DNA of 64,000 nucleotides from Oxalobacteraceae sp. CFBP 8761 (GTDB lineage: Bacteria; Pseudomonadota; Gammaproteobacteria; Burkholderiales; Burkholderiaceae_D). The notes beneath the pieces are model-generated. The model was not told the origin of the DNA, searched no databases, and worked only from the letters and a program-made list of their open reading frames with translations. Made by a program: the position numbers and the translations under genes. Location of the stretch: positions 1,104,996 to 1,168,995 of the forward strand of contig JACYUE010000001.1 in the NCBI GenBank assembly GCA_014841595.1. The letters run 5' to 3'. Below, one piece after another: positions 1 through 8,412 of the stretch; position 1 is the stretch's first letter; every line of letters starts with the position of its first letter.

Positions 1-506
1 GACTGCGACGATGCGTCGCCCTGCTCGTGGCCTGCGCCCTGTTCCAGGAATGCGCGCAGCATCCATGCATTTTTCTCGTGCACTTCCATGCGGGTCGACA
101 GCATGTCGGCGGTCGGGAAATCGTCGATTTCGTCAGCAATACGCACGGCAGCACGCGCGGTGCGGATCACGGCTTCCTGGCCTTCGACCAGTTGACGGAT
201 CATCTCTTTGGCCGACGGCACGTCGGTTTCTTCGGTGATGGTCGACAGTTCGACATAACGCTTGTAGGTGCCTGGTGCGAAGTGGCCCAGTGCGCGGATA
301 CGCTCGGCGATATCGTCCAGTGCGGTCCACAGTTCGGTGTACTGCTCCTGGAACATCACGTGCAGGGTCTGGAACATCGGACCGGTCACGTTCCAGTGGA
401 AGTTGTGGGTCTTGAGGTACAGCATGTAGCTGTCGGCCAGCACGGTCGAGAGCGATTCGACGATTTTTGCGCGGTCTTCGGTGTTGATGCCAATATCGAT
501 GTTCAT
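1..506 (-). CDS. dps: Dps-type ferritin-like DNA-binding protein (3' end cut by window edge)
   Basis: Dps proteins form dodecamers that oxidise and store iron and coat DNA during starvation or oxidative stress. About 168 codons are visible and no stop occurs before base 1, so only the last few residues can be missing (family 155-170 aa). The start at 506 has a GGAGAA ribosome site just upstream. Residues near 40 read NFHWNVTGPMF and are followed by an E-x-x-D-x-x-A-E-R-I-R helix, the pattern of the intersubunit ferroxidase site. There is no long Lys-rich N-terminal tail. It is divergent from the secreted-protein gene at 696. I see no convincing OxyR site in the 189-bp gap. Confidence 0.95.
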   Translation of the reverse strand, partial: MNIDIGINTEDRAKIVESLSTVLADSYMLYLKTHNFHWNVTGPMFQTLHVMFQEQYTELWTALDDIAERIRALGHFAPGTYKRYVELSTITEETDVPSAKEMIRQLVEGQEAVIRTARAAVRIADEIDDFPTADMLSTRMEVHEKNAWMLRAFLEQGAGHEQGDASSQ

Positions 507-695
507 GTGTATTTCTCCATTAGTCAGTGATATTCATGTGGTGCCACTGTCTGAAAATGCAACAGTATCAAACAAGCATCAGCTTACCACCATGACCGAA
601 TCGCCGCAGGACGGTACGAGGTGTGTGACGAAGGGTGAGAATTGGCGCGCGCCGGTCGCGCAGACTGATTTGTTTCTGATAACAAAGGTCATCAC

Positions 696-1454
696 ATGAC
701 GTCGCAACGCGCGGTAGTGGCACTGGTTCTGGTACTTTCCGGCCCGGCATGGGCGCAGGTAACGCCACCCGAAGCCAGCATGGAAACGAAGGTCGAAGTC
801 AGTGGCGTCAAGGATCCCGAGCTACGCCCCTACCGCATCATGTCGCGTGGGCTGGACGCGTTCGACAAGCACCATGGCCTCGCGCCAAGCGCCAGTCTGC
901 GCTTTGAATTGAAGAACCAGGATGGCACGACCCAGTCGCCGGACGGCCTCGCGCTGCGCCTGTCCGGCGACACGGTGGACCTTCCGCTTGCGCTCGACAG
1001 CGATGCGACGTTCATTTTGCCGCGCAGCCAGGAAGCATTCGACGACAATGCCGACCTGGTTTTGAACCGTAAAAAATCGCGGATGCGCTGGCGTCCGCGC
1101 GTGCGCAGCCCCGGCGTGCCGGACAACGCGCGCCGGCTGGGCGACATGCGGCTCGAATGCGAAGTGGCGTGGGCAGTGATGAAGGACGAGATCGGCATTG
1201 TGATGCGCAGCGCCATGGCGGTCGTTGGCGGGATGTGTCATGCGCCGATGACGGCGCTGTACTATCGCGCGCCAAAGCGGCTCGAAGCGGCGCGCCTGAC
1301 ATCGGGCGAGCGCAGCAGGCTACTGACGCTGAGCGAAGATCATCACAGCTTTATCGTTCCGGTGCGCAGCAAGGAGTGGGACAACGACAGCCTGATTACC
1401 TACGAATTCGCAGCCGATGCGCAGCAGGCCGCGCCGCTGCAGGCCGCTCAATAA
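696..1454 (+). CDS. Secreted protein of unknown function
   Basis: I do not recognise the family. The 252-aa product starts with a typical Sec signal peptide (hydrophobic VVALVLVLSG then AWA-Q, cleavage after about residue 20), so it should be periplasmic. The mature part has two cysteines about 80 residues apart in the second half (one in LECEVAW, one in GGMCHAP), which may form a disulfide. The only upstream ribosome site is a weak AAAGG. A GC-rich hairpin follows the stop codon, so it is probably a single-gene transcript. Confidence 0.75.
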   Translation: MTSQRAVVALVLVLSGPAWAQVTPPEASMETKVEVSGVKDPELRPYRIMSRGLDAFDKHHGLAPSASLRFELKNQDGTTQSPDGLALRLSGDTVDLPLALDSDATFILPRSQEAFDDNADLVLNRKKSRMRWRPRVRSPGVPDNARRLGDMRLECEVAWAVMKDEIGIVMRSAMAVVGGMCHAPMTALYYRAPKRLEAARLTSGERSRLLTLSEDHHSFIVPVRSKEWDNDSLITYEFAADAQQAAPLQAAQ

Positions 1455-1457
1455 GAA

Positions 1458-1477
1458 CAGGGCGCCGAAGCGCCCTG
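1458..1477. terminator. Hairpin between convergent genes
   Basis: An 8-bp perfect stem (CAGGGCGC/GCGCCCTG) with a CGAA tetraloop sits 3 bp after the stop of the secreted-protein gene and 70 bp before the 3' end of hslO on the other strand. No T-run follows, so it may only stabilise the 3' ends. Confidence 0.5.
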
Positions 1478-1545
1478 AATGGTCCGACAGTGCCGGCGCA
1501 AGGCCGGCCTGTCGACAATCTGGTGAGTTGTCTTAGTGCGTGCTA

Positions 1546-2526
1546 TTAGTGCGTGCTGCCGCTCGGCGGGATCAAGGTCTGGGCTGCGGTATCGACGGCA
1601 AACAGCTGCGCGCAATCGACCTTGTCGAACGAGTAGTGCTTGCCGCAGAAATCGCAGTTGATGCCCAGTTCGCCCAGCTCTTCCAGCGCCGTTTCCACTT
1701 CTGGCTGGCCCAGCATCTTGAGCATGTTGCCGACCTTTTCACGGTTGCAGCTGCAGTGGAACTGTGGGTGCATCGGATCGAACACGCGGATCGTCTCTTC
1801 CCAGAACAGGCGGTGCAGCAGCGTCGAGATGTCGGTCGACAGCAGCTCTTCGTGCTTGAGCGTGCCGCCCAGCGCTGCGGCGCGGTTCCACGTTTCCAGG
1901 TCTTCCGCTTCGGATGCCTGCTTGGTCTGGTCTTCGCCACCGCTGTGACGCGGCAGCTTTTGCAGCAGCATGCCGCGCGCGACCTTGTCGTCGGCGGCGA
2001 CCCACAGGCGCGTGTCGAGCTGCTCCGAACGCAGCATGTAGTTTTCGATGACCGTGGCGACGTCGTCGCCGTCCAGCGGCACGATGCCCTGGTACGGCTG
2101 CTGGCCCGGCATCTTTTCAAGCGGGTCGAGCGTGATCACGAAACGGCCCGTGCCCTGCACATTGACCAGCTGGCCGAGCATGGCGTCGTCGGTGACATCG
2201 ACGTCCGGCGCCAGCTTGGCTGTGGCGCGCATGCGCAGGTCGGCGTCGCATTCGACGACAAGCAGGCGCACCGGGCCGTCGCCATGGATCTGCATCACGA
2301 TCGAGCCGTTGAACTTGAGGTTGGCCGACAGCAGGGCGCAGGCGGCGACCATCTCGCCCAGCACCGAGCGCACCGCTTTCGGGTAGCCGTGGCGCGCCTG
2401 GATCTCGCGCCAGGTGTCGGAAATCTCGACCAGCTCGCCGCGCACGGCGGCGTTGTCGAAGATGAATTTTTGCAGCGTGTCGCCGGTAGTGCTCGTGATG
2501 TCAATCGTGGTATCTGGTGTCGTCAT
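1546..2526 (-). CDS. hslO: Hsp33 redox-regulated chaperonin
   Basis: Hsp33 is a cytoplasmic holdase activated by oxidation: reduced cysteines hold zinc, and oxidative unfolding exposes the chaperone surface. The 326-aa product has the N-terminal substrate-binding domain and the C-terminal redox switch with Cys258-x-Cys260 (HCSCNREK) and Cys291-x-x-Cys294 (CDFC), the exact CxC...CxxC arrangement of the family. It lies 3 bp after the gamma-carbonic anhydrase gene in the same direction, so the two are probably one transcript. The protein is slightly longer than E. coli Hsp33 (292 aa), mostly through an acidic linker around residues 190-210 (GGEDQTKQASEAEDLE). Confidence 0.97.
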   Translation of the reverse strand: MTTPDTTIDITSTTGDTLQKFIFDNAAVRGELVEISDTWREIQARHGYPKAVRSVLGEMVAACALLSANLKFNGSIVMQIHGDGPVRLLVVECDADLRMRATAKLAPDVDVTDDAMLGQLVNVQGTGRFVITLDPLEKMPGQQPYQGIVPLDGDDVATVIENYMLRSEQLDTRLWVAADDKVARGMLLQKLPRHSGGEDQTKQASEAEDLETWNRAAALGGTLKHEELLSTDISTLLHRLFWEETIRVFDPMHPQFHCSCNREKVGNMLKMLGQPEVETALEELGELGINCDFCGKHYSFDKVDCAQLFAVDTAAQTLIPPSGSTH

Positions 2527-2529
2527 TCT

Positions 2530-3054
2530 TTATCCGATTCTCTTTAGCTGTGTATTGAATAGCTGGCCTCGCGCGACATAGCTCGCGGCACTGCGCTGCA
2601 GGCGCAGCAAGTCTTCTTGTGTCAGGGTCCGCACCACTTTCGCGGGCGAACCCAGGATTAGTGAGTGATCGGGAAATGTCTTGTTCTCCGTGACCAGCGC
2701 GCCGGCGCCGACCAGGCAGCCCTTGCCGATGCGGGCACCGTTCAGGATCACGGCGCCGATGCCGATCAGCGAGTCGTCGCCGACCGTACAACCATGCAGC
2801 ATGGCCTGGTGGCCGATCGTCACGCCGCGGCCAATGTCGAGCGGATAGCCCATGTCGGTGTGCATCACCGTGCCTTCCTGCACATTGCTGTTTTCGCCAA
2901 TGGTGATGCGTTCGTTGTCGCCCCGCAGCGTGGCCCCGAACCACACCGACGTGTTGGCCGCCAGTGTGACCTTGCCGATCAGCGTGGCCGAATCGGCGAC
3001 AAACGCCGACGGATCGATCTCGGGTGCATGTTCGCCCAGCTGGTAAATGGCCAT
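2530..3054 (-). CDS. Gamma-carbonic anhydrase family protein (left-handed beta helix)
   Basis: A 174-aa hexapeptide-repeat protein of the YrdA/PaaY/gamma-CA family. The three predicted metal-binding histidines are visible: His65 (VMHTDMG), His82 and His87 (IGHQAMLHG), along with the N-terminal [10 protein letters not shown] strand typical of the family. Family members are trimeric zinc or iron enzymes, but carbonic anhydrase activity has been shown for only some, so the substrate is uncertain. It is the first gene of a two-gene unit with hslO and is divergent from the hydrolase gene at 3217. Confidence 0.92.
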   Translation of the reverse strand: MAIYQLGEHAPEIDPSAFVADSATLIGKVTLAANTSVWFGATLRGDNERITIGENSNVQEGTVMHTDMGYPLDIGRGVTIGHQAMLHGCTVGDDSLIGIGAVILNGARIGKGCLVGAGALVTENKTFPDHSLILGSPAKVVRTLTQEDLLRLQRSAASYVARGQLFNTQLKRIG

Positions 3055-3178
3055 GATGCGCTCGCAGAAGGTTGGAATGGGGCTATTTTACCGCTCCAGG
3101 CCTGGGTCAGCGCCGCCTTTGCCATCGCCCGAAGACCGGCAGATGGGGCCACGCTGCGCGAATTCAACGGGCCGGCGA

Positions 3179-3184
3179 TATAAT
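3179..3184 (+). promoter_or_regulatory. Candidate -10 element of the alpha/beta hydrolase gene
   Basis: A perfect TATAAT lies 33 bp before the ATG at 3217. No good -35 hexamer is present 16-18 bp upstream, so the call rests on the -10 alone. Confidence 0.35.
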
Positions 3185-3216
3185 TGCCTGAACGATCGTA
3201 CTTTTTTCGAGGCCTC

Positions 3217-4104
3217 ATGAAACTTTCACGTTCAGAATTTGTCACCGTGCGCGGCTTGCGCCTTCACGTGCGCCATTGGGGAAACGAGGGCGCGCCCAAG
3301 CTGTTCATGCTGCACGGCTGGATGGACGTGGCGGCGTCGTTCCAGTTCGTCGTCGATGCCCTGGAGGGCGACTGGCACGTGATCGCGCCCGACTGGCGCG
3401 GCTTCGGTCACAGCGACCGTTCGGGCGCCGATACCTACTGGTTCCCGGATTACGTGGCCGACCTCGATGCGCTGCTCGACCGGTTTGCGCCCGACGAGGC
3501 CGTGAACCTGCTCGGCCACAGCATGGGCGGCAATATCGCCGGCCTGTACGCGGGCGTGCGGCCCCACCGCGTGGGCAAGCTGATCAACCTGGAAGGTTTC
3601 GGCCTGCCGGGCACGAAGGCGGCCCAGTATCCGAAACGGCTGGCCAACTGGCTCGACGAATTGCGCGCGCCACCCGAGATGCGTGGCTATGCCAGCCTGG
3701 ACGAAGTAGCAGCGCGCCTGCGCAAGACTAATCCGCGCCTGTCGTATGAGCGCTCGAGCTTTCTCGCTGCCCACTGGTCCGAGCAGGATCGCGATGGCCA
3801 GTGGCGCATCCTGGGCGACCCTGCGCACAAGATGACGGGTCCGCTGCTGTACCACGTCGACGAGATGATGGCGGCGTGGTCGGCCATCACGGCGCCGGTG
3901 CTGTGGGTCGAGGCCGAGGACACGGATATGTGGCGCTGGATGGGCGCGAAGGAGCAGGCGCGCGCCGAGGTCGACCGCCGCATGGGCTATCTGAAGCACG
4001 TCACGGCGCGCATGGTGCCGCAGGCCGGCCACATGCTGCACCACGACCAGCCCGAATTGCTGGCGCGCATGATCGAAGAGTTCCTCGCTGCGCCGACAGA
4101 TTGA
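3217..4104 (+). CDS. Alpha/beta-fold hydrolase
   Basis: A 295-aa cytoplasmic serine hydrolase. The oxyanion HGWMD motif is near residue 33, the nucleophile elbow GHSMGG near residue 104, and a C-terminal His in GHMLHHDQ completes the triad. I chose the ATG at 3217; an in-frame TTG at 3184 would add 11 residues with no homology signature. The fold is clear but the substrate is not: the protein resembles the broad esterase/epoxide-hydrolase-like group. It is followed after 42 bp by the PHP phosphoesterase and may share its transcript. Confidence 0.9.
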   Translation: MKLSRSEFVTVRGLRLHVRHWGNEGAPKLFMLHGWMDVAASFQFVVDALEGDWHVIAPDWRGFGHSDRSGADTYWFPDYVADLDALLDRFAPDEAVNLLGHSMGGNIAGLYAGVRPHRVGKLINLEGFGLPGTKAAQYPKRLANWLDELRAPPEMRGYASLDEVAARLRKTNPRLSYERSSFLAAHWSEQDRDGQWRILGDPAHKMTGPLLYHVDEMMAAWSAITAPVLWVEAEDTDMWRWMGAKEQARAEVDRRMGYLKHVTARMVPQAGHMLHHDQPELLARMIEEFLAAPTD

Positions 4105-4146
4105 TGCGCGTACAATGGAGCGTCCATCCCGCCTGCTGAATATCCC

Positions 4147-4980
4147 ATGCTGAAAGTCGACCTGCACTGCCATTCCAATGTCTCTGACGGCGTCCTCGCG
4201 CCAGCGGACGTGGCCGCTTACGCCGGCAAGAGCGGTGTGAATGTGTGGGCGCTGACCGACCACGATGAAATCAGCGGCGTGAAGGCTGCGCGGCAGGCGG
4301 CCACGGCGCTGGGCATGCGTTTCGTGGCGGGCGTCGAGATTTCGGTCACCTGGGCCAACGAGACGGTCCACGTCGTCGGCCTGCAGGTCGATGAAAACAA
4401 CCCTGCGCTGATCGCAGGCCTGGCAGCAACCCGCAACGGGCGCGAAAAACGGGCCCGCGAAATGGCGGCGCAGCTCGAGCAGGCCGGCATTCCTACACCA
4501 TATGAAGGTGCGCTGCGCTACGTCGCCAATCCCGACCTGATGTCGCGCACCCACTTTGCGCGCTACCTGTGCGAGATCGGCGTCTGCACGACCACCTCCG
4601 ACGTGTTCCGCCGGTTCCTGACCGAAGGCAAGCCCGGTTATGTGCCGCATCGCTGGGCCACGCTCGGCGAAGCAATGGGCTGGATCCAAGGTGCGGGCGG
4701 CATTGCCGTCATCGCGCATCCAGGCCGCTACCGGTTCAGCGACACGGCCCAGGGTGTGTTGTTCGACGAGTTCCGCCAGCTGGGCGGTACCGCCATCGAG
4801 GTAGTCACCGGCAGCCACACGCCGGATCAATATGGCACCTACGCCGAAGTTGCGCGCCGCTATGGCTTTCTAGCCTCACGCGGCACCGACTTCCACGCAC
4901 CTGGCGAATCGCGGGTCGAATTTGCCGAACTGCCACCATTGCCATCCGGTGTAACGCCGGTCTGGCACGACTGGTTCTAA
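4147..4980 (+). CDS. PHP-domain phosphoesterase (RNase AM / YciV type)
   Basis: The 277-aa product has the four PHP metal motifs: DLHCHSNVSDG at residue 5, TDHDEISG at about 38, a central catalytic-site region, IAHPGRY at about 193, and GTDFHAPGE at about 243. YciV-type enzymes remove nucleotides from RNA 5' ends in rRNA maturation and also hydrolyse 3',5'-nucleoside bisphosphates. In related Burkholderiales I recall this gene next to the YciO gene; here three genes (5132-7693) separate them. Confidence 0.92.
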   Translation: MLKVDLHCHSNVSDGVLAPADVAAYAGKSGVNVWALTDHDEISGVKAARQAATALGMRFVAGVEISVTWANETVHVVGLQVDENNPALIAGLAATRNGREKRAREMAAQLEQAGIPTPYEGALRYVANPDLMSRTHFARYLCEIGVCTTTSDVFRRFLTEGKPGYVPHRWATLGEAMGWIQGAGGIAVIAHPGRYRFSDTAQGVLFDEFRQLGGTAIEVVTGSHTPDQYGTYAEVARRYGFLASRGTDFHAPGESRVEFAELPPLPSGVTPVWHDWF

Positions 4981-5050
4981 CCCTCCCGTCATTCTGACTG
5001 TCCGGCCGCCGCTCCTGCGGCTGGCCGCGTTGTGCCTGTTCTTTTCCTTT

Positions 5051-5084
5051 TTTTACAAGAATTTGCCCATCAGCTCTTGTAAAA
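5051..5084. repeat. 10-bp perfect inverted repeat upstream of the CopG-like gene
   Basis: TTTTACAAGA at 5051-5060 is repeated in reverse complement as TCTTGTAAAA at 5075-5084 with a 14-bp spacer. It ends 8 bp before the likely -10 (TATACT, 5092-5097), covering the -35 region. That placement suits an activator or a second operator. There is no recognisable -35 hexamer. Confidence 0.6.
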
Positions 5085-5092
5085 GCCGTTTT

Positions 5093-5110
5093 ATACTCCA
5101 ATTGGAGTAT
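5093..5110. promoter_or_regulatory. 18-bp perfect palindrome overlapping the -10 (candidate RHH operator)
   Basis: ATACTCCAATTGGAGTAT is a perfect 18-bp palindrome. It overlaps a good -10 hexamer (TATACT, 5092-5097) and ends 21 bp before the start codon of the ribbon-helix-helix regulator. A repressor bound here would block RNA polymerase, so negative autoregulation of the regulator-esterase pair is the simplest reading. Confidence 0.65.
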
Positions 5111-5131
5111 ATGCAGCGTATGGAGAACACG

Positions 5132-5548
5132 ATGAAAGCAGTTTTACCCCAACAGAAACTCCCTGACAGCGACAAGGTCACGGTCAATGTCGGCCTCGTC
5201 GACCTGGCCCAGGTCGACCTGCTCGTCGAGGAAGGGTTCTATTCCAATCGTACCGACTTGGTGCGCACGGCCATTCGCAACCTGCTCACGCAGCATGCCG
5301 ACGTGATCCGCCAGACCATCGTGCGCAAGCGCTATGTGATGGGCCTGTACCGCTACTCGGTGCAGGAACTCGAGCAATTGGTGGCAGAAGGTCAGCAACT
5401 GGATATCCATGTGCTGGGCCTGGCGGTCATCGAAGACAACGTATCACCTGAACTTGCCCGGAATGCGATCGCTTCGATCCAGGTCCTGGGCGCCTTTGTT
5501 GCATCACCTGCCGTGCGCGCCGCGCTGGCAGATCGCACCCTTACCTAG
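5132..5548 (+). CDS. Ribbon-helix-helix (CopG-like) transcriptional regulator
   Basis: A 138-aa protein. Residues about 14-55 (KVTVNVG...QVDLLVEEGFYSNRTDLVRTAIRNLL) form a ribbon-helix-helix fold: a beta strand, a first helix, the turn Y-S-N-R-T, then the second helix. An 80-residue C-terminal part follows that I cannot assign; it may bind a ligand or mediate oligomers. I chose the ATG at 5132 because GGAGAA lies 4 bp upstream; ATGs at 5111 and 5120 are possible. The esterase gene starts 11 bp after the stop, so this is probably a regulator-target operon, with the palindrome at 5093 as its likely binding site. Confidence 0.85.
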   Translation: MKAVLPQQKLPDSDKVTVNVGLVDLAQVDLLVEEGFYSNRTDLVRTAIRNLLTQHADVIRQTIVRKRYVMGLYRYSVQELEQLVAEGQQLDIHVLGLAVIEDNVSPELARNAIASIQVLGAFVASPAVRAALADRTLT

Positions 5549-5559
5549 ACTGGAACGCT

Positions 5560-6723
5560 ATGAAATCGCTCGACCAATTCATGAACAAGATGATGACCTC
5601 TGCCCGCCTCGTGCAGAACAAGGATGTGGCCTCAGCCACCGCCACGATCCAGCAGGCGCTGGCGCAGGCCGGCCTGATGCCGGGGCAGGGGCATGGACAG
5701 GGGCAGAGCACCGCGCCTGCCAGCAAGGACGCCACGGCGTTTGTCGACATCAACCCGGCGCCGGATTGGCAAGCCCAGCTGCGCAAGGGTCAGGCGGCCA
5801 TGCGCGCCGCTGGTGTCGGTGTCGGCATTGGCATGCCTCAAGATGACGATGTGGCGGTCATGGACGACGTCGCCGGTGGCACCTTCACCGCGGGCGTCTT
5901 TTCGAACGCCGCCGGCCGCCGCCGCTACAAGCTGTACATCCCGTCGCAGCCATCGACCGCGCCGCGTCCGCTGATCGTCATGCTGCACGGCTGCACGCAG
6001 AATCCGGATGATTTCGCGCTCGGCACCGGCATGAACCGCCTGGCCGAAGAAGCCAACTGCCTCGTGCTGTATCCGGAGCAGGACAGCGCGTCGAACCGCA
6101 CGCAGTGCTGGAACTGGTTCGAGTCGGGCCACCAGGGGCGCGATGCGGGTGAGCCAGGCATCATCGCCGGACTGACGCGGCAGATCGTCAAGGAGCACGG
6201 CGCCGATCCGGCGCAGGTGTTTGTGGCCGGCATGTCGGCGGGCGGGGCGATGGCGGCCGTGCTGGGCGCCGAGTATCCGGACCTGTTCGCGGCAGTGGGC
6301 GTGCACTCCGGCTTGCCGGCCGGTAGCGGGCGCGACATGATCACCGGCCTGCAGGCCATGAAGAAGCCGGCCAAAGGCCGTACCTTGCGCGAGGCGGTGC
6401 CCGTCATCGTGTTCCATGGCAGTACCGATCACGTGGTGACGCCGGCTAATGGCGACGCCGTGCTGCAACAGTATGTGGGCGCTCACGCCGGCCTGCACGC
6501 CACGCCACTGAGCGTGCGTCACGACGATGTAGCCCATGGCGGGCGCCGTTGCCGCCGCAGTGTCTGGCGCGATGACGCGGGCCGGGCGATGGCGGAGCAG
6601 TGGGTCGTGCAGGGCGCAGGGCATGCCTGGGCTGGCGGCAATGCGGCCGGATCGCATACGGACGCGGCCGGGCCTTCGGCGTCGAAGGAGATGCTGCGCT
6701 TCTTCCTGGGTGCAAAACGCTGA
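5560..6723 (+). CDS. PHB depolymerase family esterase
   Basis: A 387-aa serine esterase of the LpqC/PHB-depolymerase group. The catalytic triad is readable: Ser226 in GMSAGG, Asp290 in HGSTDHVV and His355 in GAGHAW. The [11 protein letters not shown] segment near residue 145 forms the oxyanion region and resembles feruloyl esterases and depolymerases. There is no signal peptide; the first 100 residues are low-complexity (Gln-, Ala- and Gly-rich) and could target it to a granule or be exported another way. The substrate could be a polyhydroxyalkanoate or another polyester. It follows the CopG-like gene by 11 bp. Confidence 0.88.
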   Translation: MKSLDQFMNKMMTSARLVQNKDVASATATIQQALAQAGLMPGQGHGQGQSTAPASKDATAFVDINPAPDWQAQLRKGQAAMRAAGVGVGIGMPQDDDVAVMDDVAGGTFTAGVFSNAAGRRRYKLYIPSQPSTAPRPLIVMLHGCTQNPDDFALGTGMNRLAEEANCLVLYPEQDSASNRTQCWNWFESGHQGRDAGEPGIIAGLTRQIVKEHGADPAQVFVAGMSAGGAMAAVLGAEYPDLFAAVGVHSGLPAGSGRDMITGLQAMKKPAKGRTLREAVPVIVFHGSTDHVVTPANGDAVLQQYVGAHAGLHATPLSVRHDDVAHGGRRCRRSVWRDDAGRAMAEQWVVQGAGHAWAGGNAAGSHTDAAGPSASKEMLRFFLGAKR

Positions 6724-6746
6724 TACGGCAGGCACGCAGGGCTATG

Positions 6747-6777
6747 CCCTTGAATTTTCCGACAGGAAGCCCAATAT
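6747..6777 (+). promoter_or_regulatory. Sigma-32-type heat-shock promoter of htpX
   Basis: CCCTTGAA at 6747-6754 matches the sigma-32 -35 consensus exactly. After 15 bp it is followed by CCCAATAT at 6770-6777, close to the -10 consensus CCCCATNT. It lies 35 bp before the htpX start. htpX is a known sigma-32 target in enterobacteria, which supports the call. Confidence 0.7.
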
Positions 6778-6789
6778 TGGCATCCTGTC
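6761..6789. repeat. Near-perfect dyad over the htpX -10
   Basis: GACAGGA (6761-6767) pairs with TCCTGTC (6783-6789) around an inner 10-bp palindrome CCAATATTGG (6771-6780), with a one-base offset between the two centres. It covers the sigma-32 -10 and the expected transcription start, so it could be a repressor site or a 5'-UTR hairpin. Confidence 0.55.
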
Positions 6790-6811
6790 ACTAATTAAGG
6801 AGTTGTCTGCC

Positions 6812-7693
6812 ATGAAGCGCATTGTTCTTTTCCTCGCCACCAATCTCGCCGTCGTTCTGGTGCTGTCGATGGTCATGAACGTGCTCGGTCTCGGCCGCGC
6901 CGTTTCGGCGCAGGGCATCGACTTCGCTTCGCTGGCGGTGATGTCGCTCGTCATTGGCTTTACCGGTTCGTTCATCTCGCTCTTGATCAGCAAACCGATG
7001 GCCAAATGGTCGACCGGTGCGCGCGTGATCCAACAACCGGCCAACTCCACCGAGCAGTGGCTGGTGGACACCGTGCGCCGCCTGGCGGAACGCGCCGGCA
7101 TCGGCATGCCCGAGGTTGCCGTCTACGATGGCGAGCCGAATGCGTTCGCCACTGGCGCCTTCAAGAATTCGGCGCTGGTCGCCGTCTCTACCGGCCTGCT
7201 GCAAAGCATGAATCAGGATGAAGTCGAAGCTGTCCTGGGCCACGAAGTCGCCCACATCGCCAATGGCGACATGGTCACGCTGACGCTGATCCAGGGTGTC
7301 GTCAATACCTTCGTCGTGTTCTCCGCGCGCGTGGTCGGCTTCTTTGTCGACAAGGTGCTGTTCCGTAAAGAGGGCGACGCGCCCGGCATCGGCTATTACG
7401 CCACCGTGATGGTCTGCGAAATCCTGTTCGGCCTGCTGGCCTCGATCATCGTGGCCTGGTTCTCGCGCCAGCGCGAATTCCGCGCCGACGCCGGCGCCGC
7501 CAAACTGATGGGCAGCCCGGTGCCGATGCAGCACGCGCTGGCCCGCCTGGGCGGCTTCGCGCCGGGCGCGCTGCCGAAAGCGATGTCGGCATCGGGCATT
7601 TCCGGCAGCGGCGGCGGCTGGGGCGCGCTGTTCTCGACCCACCCGCCGATGGAGCAGCGTATCGCCGCGCTTCAGTCGCTGCCTAACCAATAA
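6812..7693 (+). CDS. htpX: HtpX membrane-bound zinc metalloprotease
   Basis: HtpX is an inner-membrane M48 protease that works with FtsH in membrane-protein quality control. The 293-aa product has two N-terminal membrane segments (residues 4-22 and 34-55), the zinc motif HEVAH at 144-148, two further membrane segments around 160-210, and the third-ligand region [14 protein letters not shown]. Length and topology match the family. The start at 6812 is preceded by AAGGAG. Expression is probably heat-inducible from the promoter at 6747. YciO follows after 14 bp and may be read through. Confidence 0.96.
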   Translation: MKRIVLFLATNLAVVLVLSMVMNVLGLGRAVSAQGIDFASLAVMSLVIGFTGSFISLLISKPMAKWSTGARVIQQPANSTEQWLVDTVRRLAERAGIGMPEVAVYDGEPNAFATGAFKNSALVAVSTGLLQSMNQDEVEAVLGHEVAHIANGDMVTLTLIQGVVNTFVVFSARVVGFFVDKVLFRKEGDAPGIGYYATVMVCEILFGLLASIIVAWFSRQREFRADAGAAKLMGSPVPMQHALARLGGFAPGALPKAMSASGISGSGGGWGALFSTHPPMEQRIAALQSLPNQ

Positions 7694-7707
7694 CAAGGAC
7701 ACCATCC

Positions 7708-8331
7708 ATGGGCCAGTTTTTCCAGATCCACCCTGAAAACCCACAAGCGCGCCTGATCAAGCAGGCCGCGCAGATCGTCAGCGCCGGCGGCATCGTCGCG
7801 CTGCCAACCGATTCCGCATACGCACTCGTCTGCCGGCTGGACGACAAGAACGCGGTCGAGAAGTTGCGCCGCATCCGTGGTGTCGATGACAAGCACCACC
7901 TGACGCTGCTGGTGCGCGACTTGTCCGAAGTGGCGCAGTATGCGCGCGTGGACAATACGCAATACCGCCTACTCAAGGCCACGATGCCAGGCCCGTACAC
8001 GGTGATTCTGGAAGCCACGCGCGAGCTGCCGCGGCGCCTGTCGCATCCGTCGCGCAAGACGATTGGCCTGCGCGTTCCTGAAAACCGCATCACGCTGGCG
8101 CTGCTCGAAGAACTGGGCGAGCCGCTGATCGGCACCACGCTGCAACTGCCGGGCGATGAGCACATGCTGTCCGATCCCGATGAAGTGCGCGAGCGCCTCG
8201 AAAAGCAGATCGAACTGATCATCGACGGCGGCGCCGGCATGCTGGAAGCCACCACCGTGATCGACCTGACCGGCCCCGAGCCGGTGCTGATCCGCGAGGG
8301 CAGGGGCGACCCGGCGGCGTTCGGCCTGTAA
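7708..8331 (+). CDS. YciO/Sua5-type threonylcarbamoyl-AMP synthase-like protein
   Basis: A 207-aa single-domain YrdC-fold protein. The pattern GGIVALPTDSAYALVCRLDD, then KHHLTLLVRDLSEVAQYA and PGPYTVILEAT, matches the YciO branch, where PTDSAY replaces the PTETVYGL of TsaC. YciO relatives bind nucleotides and RNA; their part in t6A tRNA modification is weaker than that of TsaC/Sua5, so the true role is unsettled. It is 207 aa, as usual for the branch. The site-2 protease follows 81 bp later. Confidence 0.9.
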   Translation: MGQFFQIHPENPQARLIKQAAQIVSAGGIVALPTDSAYALVCRLDDKNAVEKLRRIRGVDDKHHLTLLVRDLSEVAQYARVDNTQYRLLKATMPGPYTVILEATRELPRRLSHPSRKTIGLRVPENRITLALLEELGEPLIGTTLQLPGDEHMLSDPDEVRERLEKQIELIIDGGAGMLEATTVIDLTGPEPVLIREGRGDPAAFGL

Positions 8332-8412
8332 TCAGCCAGGTTGCAGCCTGCAAGGCTGCCTTAAGTATTCCACCGGTCAAGTACGCGCCGCGCTCTGATA
8401 GAATCAGCCCCC

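Noticed and set aside
3232..4830. A 532-codon minus-strand frame over the hydrolase and PHP genes
   Set aside because: Both plus-strand genes have complete catalytic motifs; the antisense frame has none and spans their junction.
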